Below are positions 30,293 to 42,186 of a stretch of 64,000 nucleotides of DNA, one piece after another (the first letter of the stretch is position 1; every line of letters begins with the position of its first letter). Origin of the DNA: Yarrowia lipolytica. Its lineage: Eukaryota > Ascomycota > Dipodascomycetes > Dipodascales. Made by a program: the position numbers and the translations under genes. The stretch lies in NCBI RefSeq assembly GCF_001761485.1, contig NC_090772.1, positions 2,788,501-2,852,500 of the forward strand. The letters run 5' to 3'. The notes under the pieces were generated by a model, which was given only the letters and a program-made list of their open reading frames with translations, was not told where the DNA came from and made no database searches.

Positions 30293-30300
30293 CTTTTTTC
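30293..30300 (+). terminator. Pol III terminator of tRNA-Asp
   Basis: A CTTCTTTTTTCT tract follows the tRNA 3' end by about 20 bp. It gives the run of at least six T that stops RNA polymerase III. Confidence 0.7.
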
Positions 30301-30952
30301 TCTATATATTTGATTTGGTTTGTTCTGATTTTCACGGCTGAATTCACAAAAGTTCGTCGCTATGAAAATTACCGTGATACTTCTGCAGAAGTCTATATAC
30401 TAACATTGGAGACTGGCATATTTGGTTCAGGAGGAGTAGGGAATCTGAGGTCTGAGGATGTGTAAGGGCGCTAAGGAGCAGATTGTTCCAGAATTCAGCC
30501 CCTCCGGTGGATTTCTGAGTCTTTTTTATACTAGTACTTGCTGTTGACCTGCAACACTTTTCGGCAAAACTGATTCCGACCTCAACATTCACAAGAGATA
30601 TGGGAGAATCCGTTGTTTTTGATTACGAGCGAGTCCAAGGACGACGTCGATTTGCCGATTCAACGACTTTGATTGACACACAAAGTCCTAATTTATCCAA
30701 CAGCAGGTCCAGCTTCGACTCAACGAGACCGAAATGACACTACAGTAACACGCCATCACCACGGCCATTCGTCCATCAAGGATGTGCAAGTTCTACTAGA
30801 TCTACAATACTAGAGAGATATTCCACAATCATATGTTAGCTGCTTGTAGCTACATCATCTTGTTTGAGTGCCTATAATATAATAAACATGCATTACCATC
30901 CTATATCTGTTATCGTTCCTATCCAACATAACAACCACCCTTCCGTCATCAA
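30301..30952. other. Intergenic, no gene seen
   Basis: About 650 bp between tRNA-Asp and the end of the ubiquitin protease gene. No convincing frame. Confidence 0.45.
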
Positions 30953-33900
30953 CTAACAAACAACACACTTTTCGTCTCTGTACTGTTTGAACTCCCTGTC
31001 TTCCTCATCCAGAGAAGAACGGGCAGTGTCGCTAGCCCGTCCTTTGCCCTTATCGCGCATCTCCTTTTGCATCTCCTTCTGCTGCCGTTTGCGCTCTTTC
31101 TTTTCACGCTTCTCGGCCTTCTCCAGCTCCCGTTTCCCCTCCTTCTCCCTTCTGTGCTCCTCCTTGCGATCATCCTTCTTGTGATCTGCGTCATCCTCAG
31201 ATGAATGCGAAGCCAGCTTCTTGAGGAAGAACCGCTTCTTGGAAGCTGATATGGTGCCCGCTGCTCCACCGGCTAAGGAGCCCTCCGTGGGAGTCACAGT
31301 GCCGGTGGCAGCACCGGATCTGGGGAGCTCTGCATGCTCAGGAACAGGGGCCACGTACGACTCACGCCGCAGGAACGACATGATCGACGAATAACTCTTG
31401 GATTTGTTGAGATGCGGCTCGGCGTCGGACTCCGAATCGAGAGGATGCGTCGACATGGACGAAGCTGTTGATTCAGAGCCAAAACGAGACTCGGGGGAGT
31501 CAACTGTGATGGGAGGAGGAGGCTGCACCTGAACCAGATTGCTTCGAGTCGACACATTGTCAGAAGAGTCGTGAGCAGGATACACGGTTGGAAGAGGAGG
31601 GGCCCGAGTGTTAGTGGGGGAGACTTCATACGATGGAATAGACTCGTAAGAAGGGGCAGCTCCAAGGGTGGACACGTGGGTGTCAACAGCGAGATTTGGA
31701 GTATGAGTATCTTCAGAAAATACCTCAACGGTACTGCCTGTAACTTCTCCAGTGTGGCCCTCAAAAATAGACTCCGTATCAAGCCCATTGATGGTCGTAC
31801 CACCCACACCTTCCGTCACATGATTCACACGTACAGTGTCGTACTCGTCGTCTTCACTGCCTTCGGAATCGCAAGAAACCTCTGTCACACCAACAGAAGT
31901 GTTTCCTGCATTACCTCCAATGCCAAAATTCGCCCGCAGACGACCCAGACCCCGTCCATTGTCCATGTCGATGTTTCCAATTGACGGCTTATGTCCCTGG
32001 GCTACTGCCGGCTTGTGGGCGTTCATAGGGTCCGTGTCGAACTCACGGGACTCGAGTGAATCCGGAATCGGCTGCACGTACTCCGACTTGGGATCATCGT
32101 CTTCGTCATCGGCAACCATACGGTAAAAGAGTAGGTACGGCGACTCCTGTGTGAAGGCATCTTCAAAGTCGATCTCCTGAAACTTTTTGTCTCGAGGCTG
32201 AAAGTCGTCGAACCGCAGCCACTTGCGCCGTGCCGCTTCGTTGGTAGCTGAGATCTTGGACGAAACGGTGCCTGATCGGGTTCGGAACTGATGTCGAGCG
32301 CCAGCAACATCAAAATCGTCCTCGGAAGCACTCTTGGTAGGGCGCTCGGCAGTAGTGTAGACTCCGCCAACGGTATCACGTGACGCCTGCTCAGAAACGA
32401 GCGTAATGTAATGTCCAGAGTGAACAGAAGTACCTCTGTGACACACAGCAGACTCCAGCACGAGCTTAAACGCGCCAGGATGCTTGGGTTGCTCGTAGTC
32501 TTCGTCAGAAACGGCCTCCTCGCTGTCCTCGTAGTCCATGTCGAGATTCTGGTCGGCCACAAACGAGGGGAAGTGAATAGTATCGGGGATCACAACAGTA
32601 CGGTTGTTCTTCTTTGCCACCCCAGATTCCGTCCAACAGAACCGCTTGAGACAAATCACAAGCACAGGTTTAGACTTTGCAAAGTACACGGCGGCAGGAG
32701 AGTCGGTATCCCCCTTGGTATTGGAGTAGAATGGCAACAGCTGAAGAAACATCCATGCAGGAAGCGTGATCTCACTGTTTTCGTTCCACAGAGACGAGCG
32801 GGTCGACTGGCCGCCAATAGAGCCCTTTCGAATAAGCTCAGACACGCGTGGGTTCTTGACCATGGTGGACACGGATGCTGTGTCTGGTAAAACAGGTGAG
32901 TCGACGGCGGAGTCTACGGCGGAGTCAGTGACCGAGGAAGATGACTCTGCGTTTGAATCATCGTTCTCATCTCCTACCTCAACCACTCCTCCCGTTTCAC
33001 CTTCTCCCCTGTCCTCCTCATTATCGTACCTGTGCCATCTGTTCTGGTCCACAAACTGCAACTCTCGCAGAGTATTGATATCCTTCTTATCTCCCTCTTC
33101 CACTGAACTCACAGACGTCCTTCTGGAGGCAAGTGTACTGGGGCTGCCCCCTTCTCCGTCCAACATCTCCACTGTCTCGACGTGAACATGGTACTTTTTA
33201 GACTTTGTGGAGTAGGATCGAGGGCGTTTGAACGCGACCGCATCCAGCTGGTCCAGGGTCTTGCGCCGTTCAATCTGACGACGGACATTCACTGAGTTCG
33301 AAAAGTATTGCTCCAGACATTGCTCCAACAGAATGGGAGGGTCGTTATCATCGCCAGGAACAGGAATGTGAAGCATTCGTTCATTTACCAACTTGTGGTC
33401 GTCCTCTCTTACCTCCTTGCCTCCATGTGCAATATCCACCTTGAGCGTCAACAACGGCATGTCCATTTTGTCGCAAATAAACTGAAACAGTTCAGACACA
33501 TCCTGCTGCCTGTGTAGTGTCTGCCCGTCGCACCAATCCGCTTCCATCAGCGACTCCATCAGCTTGTGCGTCATGTCTGTGGTGATGTAGCATCCCTGGC
33601 GAAGCAGAGTCACGTAAAATCTGAGCAATGTGGCCAGCGACTCTCGCCGCTCGTCGAACTCAAAGTTCTTGTACAGCATGGGCTCGAAGTTGTCCATTCG
33701 AGCAAACATTGCCACCATGAGTGAGTCAAAGTAGCATGACACTCCGTTCCAATTGTCTGCTCCCACAAGGCGGGTATACTCCCCTTGAGGGGAGACGTAT
33801 GGATGCATGAGACCCGCAGCGGCCTTCCGGAACGCCACAATGAGCTGAACGGCCTTTTGAGTGTCGTTTTGCGTGAACTTGGACGCCAGCACAAATCTGA

Positions 33901-34360
33901 TATTTTCCAAATCAATCGTTTCAGCCGGAATTTTGTACTCCTCCATGAGCGTGGTTCTGACGTGTTCTTCAGGGGAAAGAATCATCGAACTTGGTCGTGA
34001 CGACGTTGGTGTCAGCCCCAGGGTGTTCAACTTGCTGACAATGTCATCACTCGTTGTGTTTGTGTTTGTGGTTGTGTCGCCTGTATTTCTTACCGATGAC
34101 GTTCCCCTGGATGTAGGAACAGCGGAACCCGCTCTGGAGGTCACCCGACTACCGATCCTGGAGCTCCGTCCTCTCCTCAGCTTCAACCATCCCTCATTAT
34201 CCTTCTCGTCGTCTGTTGTGTTTGTGTCGCTCTTGTTGCCGTCGCTTTTGTGCCCATCTTTTCCGTCCTTGTCTTTGCGCTCGAAAATGGACCGAAACAG
34301 CTTCCGATTCCGCGACGCCTTGGGAGCAGAGATCTGCGCCCAGTCCTTGGAGCCGCTCAT
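30953..34360 (-). CDS. Large ubiquitin-specific protease (peptidase C19) with C-terminal CaaX-like CVVC
   Basis: 1135 residues. The catalytic domain spans about 195-755: Cys box NWNGVSCYFDSL with C209, QQDVSELFQF near 290, WMFLQLLPFYS, LVICLKRFCW, His box HSGHYITLV near 650, WLRFDDF, and YLLFYRM at the end. The domain is interrupted by an acidic/Ser-rich insert of about 120 residues (about 380-500). The N-terminal 130 residues are basic and Ser/Thr-rich. The C-terminal ~370 residues are disordered and end in a Lys/Glu-rich helix, then KCVVC-stop. The final CVVC fits a CaaX prenylation box, suggesting membrane attachment. I cannot match it to one S. cerevisiae UBP, so no symbol is given. Confidence 0.88.
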   Translation of the reverse strand: MSGSKDWAQISAPKASRNRKLFRSIFERKDKDGKDGHKSDGNKSDTNTTDDEKDNEGWLKLRRGRSSRIGSRVTSRAGSAVPTSRGTSSVRNTGDTTTNTNTTSDDIVSKLNTLGLTPTSSRPSSMILSPEEHVRTTLMEEYKIPAETIDLENIRFVLASKFTQNDTQKAVQLIVAFRKAAAGLMHPYVSPQGEYTRLVGADNWNGVSCYFDSLMVAMFARMDNFEPMLYKNFEFDERRESLATLLRFYVTLLRQGCYITTDMTHKLMESLMEADWCDGQTLHRQQDVSELFQFICDKMDMPLLTLKVDIAHGGKEVREDDHKLVNERMLHIPVPGDDNDPPILLEQCLEQYFSNSVNVRRQIERRKTLDQLDAVAFKRPRSYSTKSKKYHVHVETVEMLDGEGGSPSTLASRRTSVSSVEEGDKKDINTLRELQFVDQNRWHRYDNEEDRGEGETGGVVEVGDENDDSNAESSSSVTDSAVDSAVDSPVLPDTASVSTMVKNPRVSELIRKGSIGGQSTRSSLWNENSEITLPAWMFLQLLPFYSNTKGDTDSPAAVYFAKSKPVLVICLKRFCWTESGVAKKNNRTVVIPDTIHFPSFVADQNLDMDYEDSEEAVSDEDYEQPKHPGAFKLVLESAVCHRGTSVHSGHYITLVSEQASRDTVGGVYTTAERPTKSASEDDFDVAGARHQFRTRSGTVSSKISATNEAARRKWLRFDDFQPRDKKFQEIDFEDAFTQESPYLLFYRMVADDEDDDPKSEYVQPIPDSLESREFDTDPMNAHKPAVAQGHKPSIGNIDMDNGRGLGRLRANFGIGGNAGNTSVGVTEVSCDSEGSEDDEYDTVRVNHVTEGVGGTTINGLDTESIFEGHTGEVTGSTVEVFSEDTHTPNLAVDTHVSTLGAAPSYESIPSYEVSPTNTRAPPLPTVYPAHDSSDNVSTRSNLVQVQPPPPITVDSPESRFGSESTASSMSTHPLDSESDAEPHLNKSKSYSSIMSFLRRESYVAPVPEHAELPRSGAATGTVTPTEGSLAGGAAGTISASKKRFFLKKLASHSSEDDADHKKDDRKEEHRREKEGKRELEKAEKREKKERKRQQKEMQKEMRDKGKGRASDTARSSLDEEDREFKQYRDEKCVVC

Positions 34361-36794
34361 GGTGTCTGTGTGGTATCGTGGTGCACAAGAGGAGACGTCG
34401 TCATGTGGAGATGATGCATGATAGAGTTGTGGTTGCGGTAGGAGGGTGGTCTACTGTATGGCGTACAATGAGCGTGGTGACAACGAAAACAGAGCGAATC
34501 AAAGCGCATCATCCTACATATATATATCCCCCCTATAAATGATACAAAACGACTCCCCACAACCCCTTCCATGATACACAATGTCTTGTTCCAATACCAT
34601 CATACACCTCTATCAATACCCCAAAAGTATAATTTACACATTGGGGATCCAAGATAATAATAAATGGGCTATTATTGCAAATATACAAGCACCGAAAAAT
34701 CGCCAGGAGGCGCTAGACATCCCAAACGGCCCAGGAAACGCCGAAAAAATCACATATTCACACAAAACCACCATTATATCGTCGTTCTCCACAAGACGAC
34801 AAAAACCCAATTTTTCAATACGGTTTCGACTGATTTACACAACCTCACCAAGGACTGAAACGGACCAAAAAGCAAGTTCTACCAAAACTACTGTGCAGTA
34901 ACTTTTTACCGCCGTCTGCCAGGTCAGACAAAAACCAATTTTCCCCTTACCCAGAAAATACATAGACTCCAGACCAGCCCAGATCTCCACAGACCCTTCT
35001 CCATTCCCGACCCTCTCCACACGGACTAAACCGCTCGACACGTGATAGACTTTAGCCCATCCGTGGATCGCAAAAGTCCAACCCTAACCCCAAACATGCA
35101 TACACGATGAGTTTTGCTTTGCCGCCGTGGACAAAATATATCGGGATGCAAAACAGGCATTTTTGGGTGCTATTACTGGGCTATCCGTGCTAAAGTTGTC
35201 GGAGCAACCCTAGCCCTGCTTCTCCAATCCAACTACTTGTAGCTAACCGTCCGGCCTTGTCCTACCTGGCTCTCTTGATCGCACTCATCTTGAACGATGG
35301 TTAACACAGTAACAAGAAATCGCAACCCTGCACACATCTGATAAACGGGGTTAGGGTATTAAACGCCAGGTTAAGAATGAATATAAGCCACTGCTTTCCA
35401 GAATAATGCTCTTGACACGTGTCTTACACGTCTTGCAATGACTCAAAGATGAGACGTGTGGAGACTTTTGTCGATACATAGCATTTCATGCACAGTCATG
35501 TGATTTGGCGAATCGCTTAGGAATGCCTATCAGAGTTAGACTTCTGGGAAGCCATTTGGGTTTATTTCAGGGTTTGAGTTGGAGGATTAAATGAGTGGAT
35601 TAAATGGATTAAATGGATTAAATGGATTAAATGGATTAAATGGTGAAATAAAGAAATGGAGAAATGTAGTGAAAATTGGGCTCGAGTTGTATTTATTCAT
35701 CTGGCTAGTGTCAATCGTCTGTACAACTACTTATTAAATGCTTGTAATTAATTATAGGATGTGAAATGGAATGGGCGTGAAAATAAAGAGTAAAAAAAAT
35801 CATTTAAATCAGAATGGATGTACAAGACTATAGAGCTGTTTGACTGTACAGAACTTGTAATTAGGAACATTTTGGAGACGGGGGGTTTCAATAGTGCCTT
35901 TCCAGGATAGGCAAACGTCGAAGGGGCCCCTTGAGTGGCGTCTCCTCTGTCCTGAGCGGGTCCATTTCGGCAGTCGCAGCCAGGCAGGACTAGAAGTCTT
36001 TTCATAAATGTTAGTATGTCATACATACACCAGAGACACGGAGGTGATGAGATACGCATCAATGTTTTCGGCTACAATTACTCGGCGTGAAATCTCCATC
36101 CGAACATGGTGTCCCAGAGTCCGTTGTAACTGTCTGTAGTAGTTGGCCACTTCTGAAGAGGCCTTCGAAGGTATTCGATAGTTCGATTCTATTTGGGGGG
36201 AGAAGCAGCCGCCTTGGGGTTACACTAAATCACAAGAGCTCCAAGTACAGCCAGGGTGTATCGTTCGAGTGCCGTGTCAACATCTCGCAAGAACCGCAGT
36301 CCCCAGAACTTTGGGTGTGCGTGAATGAACAGGTCTTTGAGAACGTTATAGTTGTTGTGGAGTGCTTCAACGATATTATCCTGATTTTTTTTAAGAATGG
36401 GCAGTTATTGAACCAGATTGACATTTGTAAAAGTACTTTTCCTTCTCCTCCCTCATCAATATCTTCAGGCTGACCTGAATCCTGGTACAGTATATGTACT
36501 TAAAACACTGTGCATAGATGTGCCAAAGGGCAAAAAGCTATATCGATAGCGTCAAATAATGGCATAGAAAGCACTTGTACTCATATACATACCTTACAGA
36601 CTATATATATATCTTATACTGACAGCAGACTTAGACCTCATCACTCGTGTAAATATCTTCCTATGAAGTGAAAACTGGTGCAGTGGGATCTGCCTCTCTA
36701 CCATACCTTTTGTCTCGTAGCACTATTCGTAGAGTCCGTCCTTAAACGGAGGTCAAATTCACGTACATGGCAGTATGTACTTTCTACTTGTACA
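34361..36794. other. Intergenic, 2.4 kb, no convincing gene
   Basis: It holds the promoter of the ubiquitin protease (TATATATATA near 34518-34528) and the 3' flank of the GRE2-like gene. Frames such as 36087-36473 have no recognisable content. TACTTGTAG is at 35234-35242 and a 9-bp minisatellite at 35596-35640. Confidence 0.45.
35596..35640. repeat. 9-bp minisatellite, five units
   Basis: TGGATTAAA is repeated five times without change, with degenerate half-units on both sides. Confidence 0.95.
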
Positions 36795-37811
36795 CTACTT
36801 ATGCTGCTCGTACCACTGGTTGGCAAAATCCTCGACAGTCTTGTTGAAGGGAATCCAGTCGATATCAAGCAGCTTCTTGGAGTAGCTAGCGTCGCACTGG
36901 GAAGCGTGGTTTAGCTCCTTCTCCCGGTTGGCGGGGTTTCCAATTGCAATCTTGCCATGGAACTCGGGGATCTTGTTGGCGATATCCTCAATGTCCTGGG
37001 TGCAGAACTTGGCGGTGGCCAGCAGGAGTCGTTCTCCGTCAAGCTCGGGCTTGAGAGCAACAACGTGGGCCCGAGCACAGTCTCGGACATCGACAAACCA
37101 GCCGGCAACTCCCTCGGGGTCCTGGCCCTTCTTGGACCCGAGAACGTTTGCAAGGACCTCGTTCGAGGTGTTGAGAGCGCTCATGTCGAGAGCAACACCG
37201 GGCCCCAGAATGTAGGTGGGGTTGATCCAGGTTATGGAGAACTGGGGCTTCTCCTTGTCACGGAACTCAATGCCGGCCTTCTCAGCATACAGCTTGGAGC
37301 CCATGTAGTTGGCGAACGGGTTGCCCTTCTCAGCCGCTTGCTCCCAGGTCATGGGGTTCCAGCTCTTCTCGGTGTAAGTGGTGTTAGGGTCGTAGAAGGT
37401 GGCAACATCGAGGTTGCTGGCCACAGAAGAGGTGATGACAATCTTCTTTACGTTGGGAGCATGGGCCTTAGCGGTCTTGAGCACGGAGAGAGTACCCTGA
37501 ATTGCCGGCTTGAGCATTTCTTCCTCGGGGTCCTCGGCAGTGAAGTTGAACGGAGAGGCCGTATGAAGAATGTAGTCAAGCTTGGGGTGCTTCTTGAACA
37601 GTGCCTCAAACTCGGCCTCGTTCTGGATATCCTTGACGGTCTCCAGGGTGAGTTTTCCCGAGTCCACAGAGCTCTGCAGAGCCTGTGTCAGTCGCTCGGC
37701 CTTTGCAGGGTTTCGAACCGTGCCAATGACATTGTGGCCGGCCTTGAGCAGTTGGTCGACGCAGTGGCCGGCAAGAAATCCGGTGGCTCCAGTGACGAGT
37801 GTAGTGGGCAT
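36795..37811 (-). CDS. GRE2-like NADPH-dependent aldehyde/ketone reductase (extended SDR)
   Basis: 338 residues (S. cerevisiae Gre2 is 342). Enzymes of this group reduce methylglyoxal, isovaleraldehyde and related carbonyls in the cytosol. The Rossmann motif TGATGFLAGH is at 7-16. R33 after the second strand favours NADPH. TSS is at 127-129, and catalytic Tyr and Lys are in Y169-M-G-S-K173. The substrate-side motif INPTYILGPG follows. Yeasts carry many paralogues, so the exact substrate and orthology are open. No intron; the N-terminus MPTTLVTG starts directly at the fold. Confidence 0.88.
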   Translation of the reverse strand: MPTTLVTGATGFLAGHCVDQLLKAGHNVIGTVRNPAKAERLTQALQSSVDSGKLTLETVKDIQNEAEFEALFKKHPKLDYILHTASPFNFTAEDPEEEMLKPAIQGTLSVLKTAKAHAPNVKKIVITSSVASNLDVATFYDPNTTYTEKSWNPMTWEQAAEKGNPFANYMGSKLYAEKAGIEFRDKEKPQFSITWINPTYILGPGVALDMSALNTSNEVLANVLGSKKGQDPEGVAGWFVDVRDCARAHVVALKPELDGERLLLATAKFCTQDIEDIANKIPEFHGKIAIGNPANREKELNHASQCDASYSKKLLDIDWIPFNKTVEDFANQWYEQHK

Positions 37812-40800
37812 GATTGTATGTGATTGGTTGAGTTGTAGTTCTGTCAGCTGGTCGGCTTGCTTCTGTTACGACTCCTGTGTTACAACTGTGGTGTTGTTGA
37901 TCTGTTTGTGGTACATTTTTGTTGCTACTGGCGCCTTCTTTATACCTTGAATGCGTGCGCCCATCGCTGCCGTGTTGCGTGTTGCTGCGCTTGCTAAGTC
38001 CGTATGGAACGGAGAATGACAAACCTAATCAATATCAGCTCCGTTAGTGACGGAGATAGTGGTAGCGAAAACCTTGAATATGCATGACGAACGTTGCTGC
38101 TTTGTTTTTACAATGACATTACGCGACAACCCCTTAGGATATGCGCAATTGAGGAGGGGGTGTTCTAAGGAATCAATTGAACGCCTGAATGGGTTGCGAG
38201 GAAAGCCACTGGACTGTTTGCGAGTTTCTAAGTGGGTGCTGAAGTTATAGAAATATTCGACGCAAAAGGGTCTCGAACTCGCGTTGGCTGCATGGAAAAA
38301 AGCAAGGAACGCTGCAATGCATCTTTAGAATTAAAATTAAAATCAAGATAAAAACATAAATTCCTAAATACAAAAGATTCGAAAAAGATTCGAAAAAAAA
38401 TAAAAACCCAACATTTTTTGAATTGAACAAAAGAGAATGTAATAAACACGTCGTGGGCCGATTGTTTATTGAAAGTGGTATGATCCTTGTTCACAATTTG
38501 AGCAGATGGCTGCATTATTAGTATGTATGGTTGTTGTTCAGTGGTGCAACTACTTGATGTTTTCTCATATATTTTCAATACATTTCAATATATGACAAAA
38601 AAACAAATCTCAATTTGACTACGACTAACCCTACAAGTAGGTGAGTCCCCTTGGTGAAGAAATGGATCATGCTGAATGATGTTATAATGAATTGATACTC
38701 CCACCCTATTTGATTACGACCAACCCTAGTAGCCCTCCCTAGCTACTTTCCTTACTCTCAATGGTGAAAGAGGGAGGGAACTATTGAAGATCATAAGTAT
38801 TATTGATTAGATATAGTTAATGTAACGGTTTACAATTCACTTCTAGGGACACCACGTTCCGATAGTAGCACATACTAGAAGGATGTGGGCTTGCTCATCA
38901 CAAGAAAGAGATTCTCGATCAGTGGACAAAACTATCTACGAGATGGACTTCTCGTCTACGACCAAGCTGGTTCCTCTCACCACTATGTGATGATATCTAA
39001 TCTTTATGTGAGGAATTAGCCAGGTATTCTTGTACTGGGTATCACCTTCAACAGTAACAGAGCAAGCTACGTGCTACACCACATTGTTATATCATTAGAC
39101 ACGGTGCTGCTCGAGCGATTTTCGGGAAATATGGCCCTACACAACCGGTGAACCTGTACACAGAAAGGTGCCCACTATCAAACTACTTGTAGGGGAAGTT
39201 GTTGAGTCTTATTTCTTATTTTTTTATAATAACAACCTTGGATAAAATGGAGCTAGCTGGACCAAAAGATTCTCCTGATGGGCAAATGGGTACTTTGACA
39301 TATCATGGATTTGTTCTCGACTTGTCGGTTACAGAAAATGGATATTGGTCATAATATGTGCAATATATAACAATAACTGAACAGTAATCGCTATTAAACA
39401 AAGCATTTCCACAGCTTTGAAAGTACCCCTTTCCTATTATTACGCTATATACTGTATATAGATGAAGTTGGTACACAGCATAAATGAGTATCTGAATGCT
39501 TGGGGACTCCAAACTCCAACTCTGATTATCAATAACTGTATACCATATCGCTAAACTGACAATTATTTCCAAATGCATATCGTTCTGGAGTTTTCCGTGT
39601 ACTCGCTCTGTTCCACGCAGCCGTACGATAATCCTGCTGTCGTCATGTTGTTTCAAGGATCTATAACAACAGAAACAAGAAGTCAACCCAATGGTGGACG
39701 TTCAATATAGTAATCTCCACTTCAAGTCTTCATGAATGTATCATTCCAATTTTCAACAGAAATAAGTGCTTAGGTGTCTATACTTGCCCTGCCAACGTCG
39801 TTAACACTGGCATTCAGAGCCACCTCTGTTTCCCACGGGACACGACAATAGAGGTAATACACGGTCATTGACTTCTTTGACTGATCTTGACATCCCGCGA
39901 GTACGTCCAGAACTCATCGGTCCGTCTCTTTCAGCAGTAGGTCTAGTTTCATCATACGAAAGAGGAACGACTAGGTAACACTCACTGGCACGGTTGCTGG
40001 TATGACCAAAACGTCTATTGATCATTATAATATCACATTGATCTGCCAGTAATCAAGTAGACGCAGAATGTGTGTTCAGGTAGATCCAAAGATACCATTT
40101 AAAACTGTGGGAGGAGTATTAGTATCCTCTATATATACTTCATACGGCAGTCTACTTTTAGTCAAGTAGGATGGCCCTCAAAGGTTCAACAAGACTTCAA
40201 GTGACGATCTGCTAAGAGTCAGACACTTGACATAGATCCGGGACAAAGATAACGGATGAGCAGATCCATCATGGGAGGAGCGGAGGAGGGATTACTGTAC
40301 ATTCTACCAACTTCACTATCTTGTAGTAAATGACACTGTATCATTTCACAGGGACTGTTCTTGTTTCGCATTGAGCACAGGACATTGGTGCGATGCAGCA
40401 GGTGTACTCATCATCATGACAGGTAGGGGCGGGCCGACCAGGAACTCAGCCGCTTCTCGGGTGGCGATTTTGGCTGTCCAAGTGGCGTGAAAAGTTGGGC
40501 GTGCTAAATCCTCCACCCACGGAGTTAACATTAATATGGAGGTTAAATCAGCCGCACTAATGCCCCGATTACGAACAAGATTTGCTCATCAGATGAACTG
40601 GGGTCTTGGTGGAGATCAATAACAGAATCATTTGACGGTGTTAATGAGGTGAATTGGTTAAAGTGGCTCTAGTGGGTTCCCTATGTTGATACACACCTGT
40701 TGGAGTTTTCCATTTTGACATCTGCTTCGGCCATCTTACAGCATGTACTGTACTCGATGTCGTACTTGTACCCCCCGTACAGTGCCAGGCTGTGCTATGA

Positions 40801-42128
40801 TGCAGCTCTCTCTTGCAGACGATCACCAGTGACCGCTTTCATGTCGATATTATTTCATATACGTCAATCTCCAACGCTAACGACGGCTGCAGCGACTACA
40901 GTCGGACCGGATTCAGGTTCACATTCAGCACATCCGATCGATACAAAGTTCGAGGGACGAATTTTAATGGCAATGGGACAAGACAAAAAAAGCAAAGCGA
41001 AAGGCTGCAGATGAGCAAACCAATGTCAAAATCTCCGGCCTATTATGGACGGCAATGCTTGAAATGATGTTAAAAGTGTGACCAGATACAAATTGAGAGC
41101 AAGCGTTTTTCATCAAAGATATACGTTCTCTGATTGGCGCAATATCTGGTAGTTTTGTGCTTCTACGAATACTCTCTAGCTGCACGTCTCCTGAAAATTA
41201 AAAAATAAAAAAGAAAAATAATTAGAGTTGAGTCCAGTAAACGGCGGGGACATGGCAGCGGGGACATGGTAGTGATAGAGTTGAAGTGATTGAGGTGATG
41301 TCGTTCTGGAAATCTTGCCACCCCGTAGAATCGACTTGTGCCATAATGGACTTTGTAGCGTGTATATTGCGCGTTCTAAAGCAACTCTTGGACACACCAG
41401 GATTTGGTCTGTTGTTATACTATCCTAATCCAACAAAGTCCAACTAAACAACACAACTCCAAGTAAAATCGACTATATAGTCTCCCACTTTGATCTCATC
41501 AAACGGTGGCTGCAAACCCTGGTTGCCACACCATTGAACAGTGACGAGTTAAAAATGGACTTGCATCTCCTCCCTCTACGACTCTAAGACAACTGCTTCA
41601 TAGGCGGCCCATTTCCGCGCTTTTCCACCCTTTCCTGCTTTTCCACTCCAGATTCTGCCTTGCCCTTAATCCTTCCAGATGCGCACTTTTCCGCAATGCT
41701 CGCTGCAACAGTGCACAGCCGTACGTCTGAAACGCAAGTGAACGACCTATACGAGATGTTAGTTTGCACTAGTGAACAACTGCCGCTATTATAGCGCCAA
41801 TCTAAAACCAAGCTTACCAATCAACTCCGCCTAGGGTGGCGATAATTGTGGTATTTTTTGTATCATTTTCACATTTTTATTCGCATTTTCTACTCAATTA
41901 TTTGCCCCATGCCATTACCGTATCTGCCTTTGTTTTGATGCTGTCACGACTCTCTGCGCGGGCCCATATTGCTCCGTATCCGCATTCGCTGTTCCTCAGT
42001 CGACTATAATTGGTCGTAAAGGCGGTTCTTCTTCGTTTCCTCTTTTACCGCAGCCCGGATCATCCTCCAGCACGTCCCATTCCTGTCTCTGGATGGTCTG
42101 GTTATTTCCGTCATCCATCTTTTTCGTC
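37812..42128. other. Gene-poor intergenic region, 4.3 kb
   Basis: No convincing coding frame on either strand. A B-box-like CGCGAGTTCGAGACC occurs on the minus strand near 38270 but no cloverleaf forms. Near 39183 the words ACTACTTGTAG and AGTTGTTGAGTC resemble a degraded copy of the retroposon end seen at 9397 and 29878. AT-rich tracts with repeated AAAGATTCGAA lie at 38380-38402. Confidence 0.4.
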
Positions 42129-42186
42129 GTTCGGATCGGAACATGTTGGCCGGCTCGGCATGTTCCGAAAAAATTAACATCCGAAC
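42129..42186. promoter_or_regulatory. Nested inverted repeat upstream of the ABC transporter
   Basis: The inner arms TCGGAACATG (42136-42145) and CATGTTCCGA (42159-42168) are a perfect 10-bp inverted repeat around 13 bp. The outer arms GTTCGGAT (42129-42136) and ATCCGAAC (42179-42186) are also perfect. CGG/CCG triplets are thus set symmetrically, 340-395 bp before the ATG at 42525. Likely a regulator-binding element; the factor is unknown. Confidence 0.7.

Noticed and set aside
36087-36473. 128-codon plus-strand frame
   Set aside because: No motif, poor composition for a conserved protein, and surrounded by non-coding DNA.
36957-37823. 288-codon plus-strand frame opposite the GRE2-like gene
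   Set aside because: Antisense shadow of a gene with strong codon bias; no protein motifs.
38250-38330. tRNA-like B box (CGCGAGTTCGAGACC) on the minus strand
   Set aside because: The T-stem does not pair and no matching acceptor 5' strand or D-arm is found upstream.
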